Source of the DNA: Pseudomonadota bacterium
GTDB taxonomy: Bacteria; Pseudomonadota; Gammaproteobacteria; Burkholderiales; Burkholderiaceae_F
Length of the DNA: 64,000 bases
Reading direction: 5' to 3'
NCBI GenBank assembly: GCA_029778535.1
Contig: JAKOQB010000143.1
Span: 62,001-126,000, forward strand
The notes under the pieces are model-generated. The model was not told where the DNA came from. It did not search any database and saw only the letters and a program-made list of their open reading frames with translations. Positions within the stretch are counted from its first letter, which is position 1. The number at the start of each line of letters is the position of its first letter. Shown in pieces: positions 16,767-25,194 of the stretch. The position numbers and the translations under genes are program-made.

Positions 16767-18917
16767 TCAGGCAGCCGCGGCACCCGTTTCCGCTGTCTTG
16801 CGGCGTGGCACTGCCGTTCGCGGCCGCGCGACCGGCCGCGGCCGTGCGAGCTTGACCGCCCGCTGTTGCGGGCGTTTCGCAGCAGCCGCCTGTTGCGCGC
16901 GCGCCGCGAGCGCAAGCTCGCGCACACGCGCGATGTCCTCGTCCGTGAACGGCCCGTTGACGCCCGAGATCGCGGCGAGCTTCATGCCGTGCTTCAGCCC
17001 CATCTTGTAGATCTCGCGCACCTTCTCCCACTCGATCGCGCGGCCGACGGTGAAATTCTCGAAGCGCCCTTCCAGCGCGAGCACGATCGTCTCCGCGAGG
17101 CATGCGTACGCGACGCCCTGCGGCAGGCCGATGTTCTTCATCTTCACGTCGCCGGGCAACTGGATCTCGCCGGACTCGATCACCAGCACGTCGGGCCGCT
17201 TGGCGACTTCCTCCGGCGGCAGGTCGAGCGGGCGCGCCACGTCGGTGATCACGCAGCCGGGCTTGACCTTCATGATGTCCAGCACCTTCTTGCCGGCGCC
17301 GGAAGTGGCGGTGACGATCATGTCCATGTCGGCGATGTCCTTGTCGGCGCGCGCCGAAAGGAACAGCTTCGCGTCCGGCGTTTCCTGCAGGATCGATTCC
17401 TTCAGCGCCAGCAGCTTCGCGGTCTCCGGCGACACGAGATAGACCTCCTCGGCCGCCTTGGCCAGCAGCCGCGAGCAGACCGATCCGATCGCGCCGGTCG
17501 CACCCACCACCATCGCCTTGAATTTCACCCGCTCCTTGCCGACCGGCTTCGGCAGCAGCCCCATGCGCAGCACCGCGTCGTGCGCGGCCCACAGGGCGCC
17601 GGACGCGCTGTAGCTGTTGCCGGTCGTGATCGGCAGCGGCGCGCGCTTGGCCACCGTGACGCCGGCGTCGCCGACCACCTTCGTGAACGCGCCCAACCCC
17701 ATGATCTGCGCGCCGAGCCGCTTCGCCATTTTCGCCGCGTCGAGAAGCCGCCGGTACGTGAATTCTGGACTGTGGCTCATGATCTCCTTCGGCGTGCCGC
17801 CGACCGAGATCAGCCACCCTTCCGCCTCCACGCCGGTGGGCGACTTGATGCCGGTGACCTTCGAGTAGACGAACGGCGGCGCGTACGCCATCACGCGCTC
17901 GAGCGCGTCCATGAACACCGGCGGCGACACACGCGACAGCACGTCGATCGCCTTGATCTTCTTGAAGTACTCCTGCGACAGCGGATGGATCACGAACGCG
18001 AAGCGGTTGACGCGCCGGAAGCCGTTGGGGTAGATGATGCGCGGCTCGATCTGCAGATCGGTGATGATCTCCAGGTAGTCGTCGTCCAGAATCTCGTCCG
18101 GGCTCTTGCCGGTCGCCGCGATGATCATGGCGTCCAGCAGGTTCGGCGCCAGCACGTGGTGGAACAGGAACGGTGCGCCGTCGACGATCATGTTCACGCC
18201 CTTGTCGCGGAACTGCGCGATGCGTTCGTCGTTCACCGTCGACGTGATGATCGTCTTGCCGCCGAGCTCCTCGAGGCCGAAATCGTCCAGCTCATGTACC
18301 GGCGCCACGATCACGGTGGCGCTGCTCATCGCCCGGCGCAGCACGTACTTCGCCCAGTCCTGCAGCAGACCCACGGTCATCACGCGCGGCGGCGTCCAGT
18401 TCGCCGCGTAGTGCGCACCGCGTGCGTACAACGCGAGCGCGTCGAGCGAAGTCAGCAGCTTGGGCACGCCGAGCTGCAGCAGCGGATCGGCAAACTGCAG
18501 GTTGTCGGTGTACTCGGCCATCGACTGCGCCAGCCTCTGCTGCGCGAGGCCGGAGAAGAACAGCACCTTGGCGCTGTTGAAGTAGGCTCCCAGCTTGATC
18601 TGCGCGTGGCGCACCGCCCATTCGAGGAAGATCTCGCCCAGCCGTGCGCCGGTCGTGACCGGAACGCGCGTCGCCACCGCGGCGAGCCGCGCGCCATCCT
18701 TCTCGTTGAACCGCCGCGGGCCGGCGCTGCTGTCCGGGACCATGCCGAGCCCGATCGCGTTCGCGCGACTTTCCCAATGCTTCAGCAGCTTCGCGGCCTT
18801 GGCGATGCTGCCGTCGGTGCCGACTCGGCGCACCGTCATCTTCTGGCCCAGAAAGCGGGCGGTGAACTCGAAGTCCTGGTGGCTTCCCCCAAGGCTGATG
18901 CTGACGACGTGTTTCAT
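16767..18917 (-). CDS. Acyl-ACP/CoA reductase-like dehydrogenase with unrecognised N-terminal half
   Basis: 716 residues. The C-terminal part (about 300-655) resembles cyanobacterial-type long-chain acyl-ACP reductase: a region before the Rossmann fold, VVGATGAIGSVCSRLL (470-485), and the downstream ENFTVGRAIEWEKVREIYKMG stretch that parallels the AAR C-terminus. The N-terminal 300 residues (starting MKHVVSISLGGSHQDFEF) match no family I recognise; they are soluble and well structured in composition. The last 50 residues form a basic Pro/Arg/Lys/Ala tail. ATG at 18915-18917. Divergently paired (108-base gap) with an iron alcohol dehydrogenase, so reduction of an acyl thioester to aldehyde and on to alcohol is a plausible but inferred role. 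Confidence 0.7.
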   Translation of the reverse strand: MKHVVSISLGGSHQDFEFTARFLGQKMTVRRVGTDGSIAKAAKLLKHWESRANAIGLGMVPDSSAGPRRFNEKDGARLAAVATRVPVTTGARLGEIFLEWAVRHAQIKLGAYFNSAKVLFFSGLAQQRLAQSMAEYTDNLQFADPLLQLGVPKLLTSLDALALYARGAHYAANWTPPRVMTVGLLQDWAKYVLRRAMSSATVIVAPVHELDDFGLEELGGKTIITSTVNDERIAQFRDKGVNMIVDGAPFLFHHVLAPNLLDAMIIAATGKSPDEILDDDYLEIITDLQIEPRIIYPNGFRRVNRFAFVIHPLSQEYFKKIKAIDVLSRVSPPVFMDALERVMAYAPPFVYSKVTGIKSPTGVEAEGWLISVGGTPKEIMSHSPEFTYRRLLDAAKMAKRLGAQIMGLGAFTKVVGDAGVTVAKRAPLPITTGNSYSASGALWAAHDAVLRMGLLPKPVGKERVKFKAMVVGATGAIGSVCSRLLAKAAEEVYLVSPETAKLLALKESILQETPDAKLFLSARADKDIADMDMIVTATSGAGKKVLDIMKVKPGCVITDVARPLDLPPEEVAKRPDVLVIESGEIQLPGDVKMKNIGLPQGVAYACLAETIVLALEGRFENFTVGRAIEWEKVREIYKMGLKHGMKLAAISGVNGPFTDEDIARVRELALAARAQQAAAAKRPQQRAVKLARPRPVARPRTAVPRRKTAETGAAAA

Positions 18918-18986
18918 ACCGTTTTCAATGCGAGATTTCGCCGCTTCATTTGACAATTTCGTATGCGGGCTCGGGTCGAACCTGCC

Positions 18987-19001
18987 ACTGTTGCCAACAG
19001 T
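18987..19001. promoter_or_regulatory. 15-bp palindrome in the divergent reductase/ADH gap
   Basis: ACTGTTG-C-CAACAGT is a perfect 7-1-7 inverted repeat lying 24 bases before the TTG start of the alcohol dehydrogenase, in the only intergenic space serving both genes. A TTGACA box (18954-18959) lies upstream on the plus strand. Likely a regulator binding site; the regulator is not next door. Confidence 0.5.
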
Positions 19002-19025
19002 CGACCACAGTTGAGGGAGGAGATC

Positions 19026-20363
19026 TTGACGCAGAACACGCTTGCTGACCTGGTCCGCACGATCGGGTTCCCCGCCGCGAAGCGCGCCGCCGGAGTCGTC
19101 ACCCGGCTGATTCCGATCCCGCGGCCGACGCTGCTGGTCGGGCCCGGCGCGAGCGCGCGGCTGGGTCACGCGATCGCCGATTTCGGCCACCGCAAGATCC
19201 TGCTGGTTACCGACGAGATCATCGTCGGCCTGGGCCTGCTGACGCCGCTCACCGATGCGCTCGCTTCAGGCGGCGCGCGCTTCGTCGTGTACGACGAAGT
19301 CGCGCCCGACGCGCCGATCCCGCTGATCGAGAAAGGCATCAAGCTCTTCAAGCGCGAGGACTGCGACGCGATCGTCGCCTTCGGCGGCGGCTCCGTGATG
19401 GATGCGGCCAAGGTCATCGGCCTGGCTGCCGCCAACGACAAGCACCCGCGCCAGCTGGTCGGCTACTTTCGCGGCCTGCGCGGCCCGGCGCCGATCTATG
19501 CGGTGCCGACCACCGCCGGCACCGGCTCCGAGGTGACCGTCGCCGCCGTCGTCTCCGACCCCGCGCACAGCCGCAAGCTCGTGATCGCCGACACGCGCAT
19601 CGTGCCGCGCATGGCGGCGCTCGACCCCAGCCTGATGGTCGGCCTGCCGCCGCACATCACCGCCGCCACCGGCATGGACGCGCTGACGCACGCGGTCGAG
19701 GCCTACATCGGCTACTGGTCGACCGATTTTTCCGACCGCATGGCGCTGTCGGCCGTGAGCATGATCTACGAGAACCTGCCGCGCGCGTTCGAGCACGGCA
19801 GCGATCTCGCCGCGCGCGAAAAAATGGCGCTGGCGTCGACCTACGCCGGCTTCGCGTTCACGCGCGCCAACGTCGGCAACGTGCACGCGATCGCGCACCA
19901 GTTGGGCGGCAGGTATCACACCCCGCACGGGCTCGCCAACGCGATCATGCTGCCGCACGTGCTGCGTTTCGAAAGCGCCGCGATCACCGACAAGCTCGCC
20001 ACGCTCGCGCTGCGCGCCAAGGTCGGCCAGCCGGGAGAGCCCGAGGCCGAGCTGGCGGGGAAGTTCCTCGACTCCATCGACGCACTGAACGAACGGCTGA
20101 AGATCCCGCGCCACCTCGACGCGCTGCGCGAAGGAGACATTCCCGCGCTCGCCAAGGCCGCGTGCCGGGAAGCCGACACCAACTACCCGGTGCCGCGCAC
20201 GATGTCGCAGCAGGATTGCGAGGCGCTGCTGCGCCGGGTGCTGCCCGCCGCGCCGCAGGCAAGAAATGCTTCGACCGTGGCCCGCAAACGGCCGGCGCCG
20301 GCAGGCACTGCGAAGAAGTCGACCAGGACGCGCAAGCCGCGCGACGAAGCCGCCGCGCCGTGA
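19026..20363 (+). CDS. Iron-containing (group III) alcohol dehydrogenase with basic tail
   Basis: 445 residues. Fe-ADH family: GGGSVMDAAK dinucleotide motif (121-129), PTTAGTGSEVT, and metal ligands Asp218 and His222 (GMDALTHAVEAY) with the later HAIAHQLGGRYHTPHG histidines. It would interconvert an aldehyde and an alcohol with NAD(P)H. TTG at 19026 is the start because GGGAGGAG lies just upstream; the frame is open 21 codons further without a ribosome site. The last 35 residues (ARKRPAPAGTAKKSTRTRKP) are a Lys/Ala/Pro/Arg tail outside the enzyme fold, like the tail of its divergent partner. Substrate unknown. Confidence 0.88.
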   Translation: MTQNTLADLVRTIGFPAAKRAAGVVTRLIPIPRPTLLVGPGASARLGHAIADFGHRKILLVTDEIIVGLGLLTPLTDALASGGARFVVYDEVAPDAPIPLIEKGIKLFKREDCDAIVAFGGGSVMDAAKVIGLAAANDKHPRQLVGYFRGLRGPAPIYAVPTTAGTGSEVTVAAVVSDPAHSRKLVIADTRIVPRMAALDPSLMVGLPPHITAATGMDALTHAVEAYIGYWSTDFSDRMALSAVSMIYENLPRAFEHGSDLAAREKMALASTYAGFAFTRANVGNVHAIAHQLGGRYHTPHGLANAIMLPHVLRFESAAITDKLATLALRAKVGQPGEPEAELAGKFLDSIDALNERLKIPRHLDALREGDIPALAKAACREADTNYPVPRTMSQQDCEALLRRVLPAAPQARNASTVARKRPAPAGTAKKSTRTRKPRDEAAAP

Positions 20364-20463
20364 TTGCGAAGCGTCAGAGCCCGGATCGACCGTGAGCAAG
20401 CAGCGCGAACACCACTGAGCCAAAGCAGATCGCCCGCGACTCCAGCGCGAAGACCGCCTGAAG

Positions 20464-20691
20464 TCATGCTGAATCGGAATCGGCCGCTTGCGCAACCACG
20501 TCAAAGCCGGCCACCGTCGCACGGCCTGCGCTCGGGGGCAGCAGCGTCGCCAGCATCTTGATCGCCGTGGTCTTGCCCGCGCCGTTTCGACCTACGAGCG
20601 CGAAGATCTCTGCCGCCTCGACATCGAGATCGAGCCCGTCGACCGTGGTCACTTCGCCGAAACGGCGGGTAAGTCCGCGCGTGTGGATCAT
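20464..20691 (-). pseudogene. N-terminal stub of an ABC transporter ATPase
   Basis: 75 codons from MIHTRGLTRRFGEVTTVDGL through Walker A (GRNGAGKTTAIKML) to LPPSAGRATVAGFDVVAQAA, then a stop. This is the start of a DrrA/daunorubicin-type export ATPase; Q-loop, signature and Walker B are missing and cannot be found downstream. A gene remnant. Confidence 0.75.
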
Positions 20692-21068
20692 CGGGTCGGC
20701 CGCGCGATGCCCGCTCCGCTGCGTTTGCCCATGAGCACAACAAGTTACCGTCGCGCCGCGCGTGCGGATCTCAGGCATCCACGTTGACACCAACCAGCGA
20801 GGAACGCGCCACGGTGGGCTCCCATCAATACGCAGTGCGGTAACGCGCTGTTACGAGAAGGATGCGGTATCGGTCGCTCCCGATCGAAAGGCATCAGTGC
20901 TCTGAAGCATGGGACTCAGACAATCCGATCGCGTTCACATCCGTCGGTCCCGGCGCCGTCGCCTGCGCCGCGTCGGTGACCCGCGCGATTGCCGGCACCG
21001 GACGCTCCGGCTGCCCACGCGACGCTCGGCGCGGCCAGCACGCGGTCGCGACGCGGATGCGCGTTCGT
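20692..21068. other. 377-base stretch without a recognisable gene
   Basis: Between the ABC-ATPase stub and the lipoprotein gene I see no open frame with coding character, no RNA gene and no strong hairpin. It probably belongs to the same decayed patch as the stub. Confidence 0.5.
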
Positions 21069-22256
21069 CTACAGGTTCCGCGCGCGGGCGGCCAGTTCGC
21101 CGAGCATGAAGGTCAGATACGGCGGCACGCAGCCGAGGTGACTCGACGGCGCCGCAGGGCAGTCGGTCAGCGCGACATCGCGGGCACCGCGCGCCAGCAT
21201 GGTCTGCAGCGTCTGCGTCGCGACGACGTATGGCACCGTCTGATCGTCGCGGCCGTGGAAGAACCTCACCGGCGCAATCGGCGCCCAGTCGTGCGCGTTG
21301 CTATGGCGCTCGATCGCCGCGTCGTCATCGGCGAGGAAGTTGTCGATGATCGTGGTGTCGAATACGACGTCCGCATCGGCGGGGATCAGTCGCTTGAGCA
21401 GTTCATCGCGCAATTGGTTGCGGACCGCGCCGCCCAGGAACCGCAGCAGCTTCGGCGTGATCAACGCCCCGAGCACCGGAACCTCATCCTGAACGCGGCT
21501 CAGAAGCGCGTCGAGCGTTACGCCGACGTGATACGGGCCCGCGCCCGGCACTACGGCAACCAGGTTCGCGAGGTGCGGGCTGTTGGCGGCCTGCAGCGCG
21601 CGATGCGCGGCGACGGTCACGTACCCGCCTTCGGAGTAGCCGATCAGAAAGAGCTGGCCATTGTCGGCCACGTTGTTTCTCGCTCGCCAGGTCTTTGCGG
21701 CGGTCAGCAGATCGACCACCGCGGAAGCGGACGGCGCCGACAGCAGATACGGATGCCGCGCACCTTTCGACGCGCCGTAGCCAACGTAATCCGGCGCGAT
21801 CACGATGAAGCCCAGCGACGCAAAGACCACGGCCGGCTCGGCGGCCACCGCGTTGCTGCTCGGCGCCTCCGCGTCCTTGAACATCGTGCCGTGCTGGTAG
21901 CTCAACACCGGACTGGTCGCGCCCGCCGCCTTTACCGGCACGCTGACCAGCGCGGAAGCGACGATCTCCTTGCCTTGCGCATCGAGCGTCAGGTAGGTCA
22001 CGCGGTAATTGGCGACCTCGTACCGTGGCGTGACGCCCGGGATCGAACCGCCCGCCGCCTGCACCGCGCTGGCGATGTCCGCCGCGGGAATGCTGTTCAG
22101 GCGCGTGGCCCCCTCCAGCCGCCCAACCCCGCTCGGCTCGCTGACGGGCGGAGGAGCTGTGGATTCCGAAGACGAGCGGACGCCGCAGGCGGTCAGGAGC
22201 CACAGCAACGGGATCAGCAGGAACGTTCGCAGCAGGCCGACATGACAACGAGGCAT
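21069..22256 (-). CDS. Lipase/esterase-like alpha/beta hydrolase lipoprotein
   Basis: 395 residues. A signal peptide ends in the lipobox LTAC (Cys24), so the protein is a lipoprotein. The mature part is an alpha/beta hydrolase of the secretory-lipase type: LSYQHGTMF oxyanion region, APDYVGYGAS, and the nucleophile elbow GYSEGGYV (Ser about residue 192); the acid and His lie in FHGRDDQTVP and later. Likely an ester hydrolase acting in the envelope. Alone on the minus strand, divergent from the FAH-family gene. Confidence 0.85.
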   Translation of the reverse strand: MPRCHVGLLRTFLLIPLLWLLTACGVRSSSESTAPPPVSEPSGVGRLEGATRLNSIPAADIASAVQAAGGSIPGVTPRYEVANYRVTYLTLDAQGKEIVASALVSVPVKAAGATSPVLSYQHGTMFKDAEAPSSNAVAAEPAVVFASLGFIVIAPDYVGYGASKGARHPYLLSAPSASAVVDLLTAAKTWRARNNVADNGQLFLIGYSEGGYVTVAAHRALQAANSPHLANLVAVVPGAGPYHVGVTLDALLSRVQDEVPVLGALITPKLLRFLGGAVRNQLRDELLKRLIPADADVVFDTTIIDNFLADDDAAIERHSNAHDWAPIAPVRFFHGRDDQTVPYVVATQTLQTMLARGARDVALTDCPAAPSSHLGCVPPYLTFMLGELAARARNL

Positions 22257-22358
22257 GCACCGATATTACTTTGCAGTCGGGTGCCGGACCCTTTGCTTCC
22301 GTACGCGCAAACGGGCATCGTTTCGGCCGTCGGGTGACGATCACTCAGTAGAAGACGC

Positions 22359-23129
22359 ATGCAGGAATCGAGAAGGGACTTCATCACGTCGGGCGCGACG
22401 CTCGCCGAGGGCGCGCAGGGCGACTACCCGAAGATCGAGAGTGTGCAGCCGGCCGCGCCGATCCCGGTCGCGGCGCGCAACGTCTACGCGGTGGGCTGGA
22501 ACTATCCAGCGCACTTCGAGGAAGGCAAGGCGCTGCGCGATCCGAACCAGAAGTGCCCGGAACAACCGGTGTTCTTCTCCAAGGCCTCCCATTGCATGAA
22601 CGGGCCGTTCGCGCCGACTCCGTACGACCCGAAGGTGTCGACGCTGATCGACCGGGAGGGCGAGCTCGCCGTCATCATCGGCAAGCGCGGCCGCAACATC
22701 CCCGAAGCCGAAGCGATGAACGACGTGTTCGGCTTCTCGGTGATCAACGACACCACCGCGCGCGACGTGCAGCAGACGCGTCACGGCGGGCAGTGGTTCA
22801 AGGGCAAGAGCCTCGACGGCCACGGCCCCATGGGACCGTGGATCGTCACGAGCGGCGCGCTGAACCACGACAGCCTGAAGCTGCAGACGCGCGTAAACGG
22901 CGTGCTGAAGCAGGACGCCAACACCGGTCAGATGTTCTTCAAGGTGCCGGCGATCATCGCCGAGCTGTCACTCGGTCTCACGCTCGAGCCGGGCGACATC
23001 ATCGCCACCGGCACGCCGCCCGGCATCGGCCACGCGATGAAGCCGCCGCAGTAAATGAAGCCCGGCGACATCATGGAAACCGAGATCAGCGGCATCGGCG
23101 TGATCCGCAACGAGATCAAGTCGGTCTGA
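22359..23129 (+). pseudogene. Fumarylacetoacetate hydrolase family gene with in-frame stop
   Basis: The frame from 22359 gives a FAH-fold hydrolase/isomerase core: NVYAVGWNYPAHFEE, DREGELAVIIGKRGRNI with metal-binding Glu residues, GFSVINDTTARDVQ, KSLDGHGPMGPWIV and ATGTPPGIGHAMKPP. A TAA (23052-23054) then interrupts, but the same frame goes on MKPGDIMETEISGIGVIRNE, the conserved end of the family, to a TGA at 23129. So one sense codon has become a stop. The 231-residue product lacks about 25 C-terminal residues that close the active site. The N-terminus (SRRDFITSGATLA) looks like a worn twin-arginine signal. Confidence 0.75.
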
Positions 23130-23244
23130 CGCGAGTCGCCGACTTCGTGCCAGCTTCACGCGTTGCGGGGACGGGCGCCATTGACGTTGGTCAAGCCATC
23201 CGACACGACGGCGCCCAGCATGCCACCATGTTGAAGGTGAGCGC

Positions 23245-23700
23245 ATGAGGAATCTCGCCGGTCGCGCAGGGATCCTCGCAGTGGCGGCACTGTGGTTGGC
23301 ATTGGCGTGTGTTCCCGCCGCCGCGCAGCAAAGCAGGACCGTCTCCGGCATCGTGATCAGCTTCGGCATCGTCCCCGCCGAAGTCGCACTGCGCGCAGAC
23401 GGACATCGCGATTCGCATCCGACCAACCCACCGGCCGGATCGCAGCACCTGCTCATCACGCTCGACGAGGCGAAGACCGGCAAGCGGATCGGCGACGCGA
23501 AAGTCGTGATCGAAGTGGCCGATCCGCACGGCCGCAAGGAGAAGAAGCCCTTGCTGCACACGCAGGCAGCCGGTCTTGCGGACTACAGCGAGTTCTTCCG
23601 GTTCGGCTCGCAGGGCGCCTACTCCGTCCGCGTGATCGTCACGCCGAAGCCGGGCGCGAAGCCGGTCGAGGCTCGCTTCACCGTCCACCATGTGATCTGA
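23245..23700 (+). CDS. Secreted/periplasmic protein of unknown function
   Basis: 151 residues with a clear signal peptide (AGILAVAALWLALACVPAAA, cleavage before QQSRT). The mature domain is beta-rich: QHLLITLDEAKTGKRIGDAK and YSVRVIVTPKPGAKPVEARF suggest an immunoglobulin-like fold as in YtkA/FixH-like periplasmic proteins and metal-related envelope proteins, but I cannot assign a function. AAGGTGAG precedes the ATG at 23245. It stands alone between the broken FAH gene and cspA. Confidence 0.7.
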   Translation: MRNLAGRAGILAVAALWLALACVPAAAQQSRTVSGIVISFGIVPAEVALRADGHRDSHPTNPPAGSQHLLITLDEAKTGKRIGDAKVVIEVADPHGRKEKKPLLHTQAAGLADYSEFFRFGSQGAYSVRVIVTPKPGAKPVEARFTVHHVI

Positions 23701-23732
23701 CCGCGGTCGACCGGCCGACGCGCTGAAATTCA

Positions 23733-23785
23733 AGTACCCGTCGAAAGAAATAAATCGTTCGACACGCACCGAGATAACGGGTACT
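23733..23785 (+). repeat. Inverted repeat in the leader region upstream of cspA
   Basis: AGTACCCGT (23733-23741) pairs perfectly with ACGGGTACT (23777-23785), and GTCGAA/TTCGAC (23740-23745, 23758-23763) forms an overlapping inner stem. It may end the upstream transcript or be part of a structured cspA leader; there is no T-run. Confidence 0.45.
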
Positions 23786-23958
23786 GTGCGCCTGCTTTCG
23801 ATAGAGCTTCGTTCTTCCTCCGGTTTTCTTCGGCCTGACGCAGTCCTCCGCGGCAGCGCATCCTAGGGTTCCCCAGGTTCACGTTTCTTGACCGTTAGCT
23901 CGCCGCGGGGCGTTCTCGCGGCCGATGACTTCTCAATCACCTTTCAAGGAGCGAGAAA

Positions 23959-24162
23959 ATGGCTACTGGCACCGTCAAGTGGTTCAACGACGCAAAAGGC
24001 TTCGGATTCATCACACCCGAAGACGGCGGCAAGGATTTGTTCGCGCACTTCTCCGAGATCCAGGCCGGCGGCTTCAAGTCGCTGACCGAGGGTCAGCGCG
24101 TTGAATTCGTCGTCAAGCAGGGAGCAAAGGGTCCGCAAGCGGCCGAGATCAGGACCGTCTGA
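23959..24162 (+). CDS. cspA: Cold shock protein, CspA family
   Basis: 67-residue single cold-shock domain. RNA-binding motifs RNP1 (KGFGFI) and RNP2 (LFAHF, normally VFVHF) are both present after the usual [11 protein letters not shown] opening. Acts as an RNA chaperone and antiterminator in the cytoplasm. AAGGAG lies 8 bases before the ATG. About 190 bases of non-coding sequence precede it and could hold a thermosensitive leader as in E. coli cspA. Followed by a hairpin with a T-rich tail and then infA. Confidence 0.97.
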   Translation: MATGTVKWFNDAKGFGFITPEDGGKDLFAHFSEIQAGGFKSLTEGQRVEFVVKQGAKGPQAAEIRTV

Positions 24163-24179
24163 CGCCGGTCGACTTACCG

Positions 24180-24212
24180 ACGCGCGGCCTCGCGCCGCGC
24201 GTTGTCTTCTCT
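24180..24212 (+). terminator. Terminator or attenuator between cspA and infA
   Basis: ACGCGCGGC (24180-24188), loop CTCGC, GCCGCGCGT (24194-24202), then TGTCTTCTCTT. A perfect 9-base stem with a pyrimidine tail. Since infA follows in the same direction, partial termination could set their ratio. Confidence 0.65.
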
Positions 24213-24341
24213 TGCGCCGCGGCAACCGCGTGACGCAAGAACTCATCCATGTCGCAACCCGGCGAAAGCCGCGTTGCGCTCGCGCGCGAGAACCGGCGCA
24301 TGCCGCTGACTCGTGTTCCCGTATTCCCCGGAGGCCTCGCC

Positions 24342-24599
24342 ATGGCAAAGGAAGAGCATCTCGAAATGAACGGCGTCGTCAATGAAGTGTTGCCCGACTG
24401 CCGGTTCCGCGTGACCCTGGACAACGGTCACCAACTGGTCGCCTATTCCGCCGGCAAGATGCGCAAGCACCACATCCGCATTCTTGCGGGCGACAAGGTG
24501 TCGCTGGAACTCTCGCCCTACGATCTGAGCAAGGGGCGGATCACGTTTCGCCACATCGAAGCCCGGCGACCGAGCGGATCGCCTCAGCGGCGCAGATAG
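24342..24599 (+). CDS. infA: Translation initiation factor IF-1 (cspA-linked copy)
   Basis: 85 residues, S1-like OB fold: [67 protein letters not shown], all canonical IF-1 blocks. GGAGG sits 8 bases upstream of ATG 24342. A C-terminal extension ([13 protein letters not shown]) makes it longer than the usual 72 residues. Many Betaproteobacteria carry two infA genes, one in the ribosomal spc operon and one beside cspA; this is the latter by context. IF-1 and Csp share the same fold, and their pairing suggests use after cold shock. Confidence 0.95.
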   Translation: MAKEEHLEMNGVVNEVLPDCRFRVTLDNGHQLVAYSAGKMRKHHIRILAGDKVSLELSPYDLSKGRITFRHIEARRPSGSPQRRR

Positions 24600-24604
24600 T
24601 CCCG

Positions 24605-25075
24605 GTGCAGCAGATCCATTCGAGCATCGACATCGAAGCGCCCGCGTCACTGGTATGGGCCATATTGACCGACTTCGACGCGTACAAGCGGTGGAACCCG
24701 TACCTGCGCGCCGTCCTTGGCAAGCCGACCACCGGCGACACGCTGAGCATCGCCCTGCAAGGCCGGACTCGCGCCGTGACGTCCATCAGTTCGTTGCTGA
24801 CGCGAGTGCGCGAGCCGCGCGAGATGCGCTGGCGTCAACGGCTCGTGGCGCCCGGCATCTACACCACCGAACACAGCCTGCGTATCGAAACTTTGCCGGC
24901 CGGCGGCGTGCGATTCCATCAGACCGAGCAGATCAAGGGGCTCTTCGCCTCGTTTCTCGGCCGAGGCAGCCGGCGGGCGACCGAAGAAAGCTTCCATGCC
25001 ATGAGCCATGCGCTCAAGACCCGCGCCGAACACATGCAGAAGAGCCTGGCCGCTGCGGGTGATACGGCCCGGTGA
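24605..25075 (+). CDS. SRPBCC-fold protein
   Basis: 156 residues of the SRPBCC (START/polyketide cyclase-like) hydrophobic-ligand fold: IDIEAPASLVWAILTDFDAY near the start is the typical opening, KRWNPYLRAVLG follows, and a long C-terminal helix ends the protein (RATEESFHAMSHALKTRAEH). Ligand unknown. It begins at GTG 24605, 5 bases after the infA stop, so it is likely co-translated with infA. Confidence 0.78.
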   Translation: MQQIHSSIDIEAPASLVWAILTDFDAYKRWNPYLRAVLGKPTTGDTLSIALQGRTRAVTSISSLLTRVREPREMRWRQRLVAPGIYTTEHSLRIETLPAGGVRFHQTEQIKGLFASFLGRGSRRATEESFHAMSHALKTRAEHMQKSLAAAGDTAR

Positions 25076-25194
25076 TCGGCGGGTCGGCACGATCGCGACA
25101 CCCTCCGGCCGTCGTTGACGCGCGAAGAACGGACTCACAGGCGGCACAAGACTCGGTTCGGCGCCAACGCGACAAGAACCACAAGAGGAGAACC

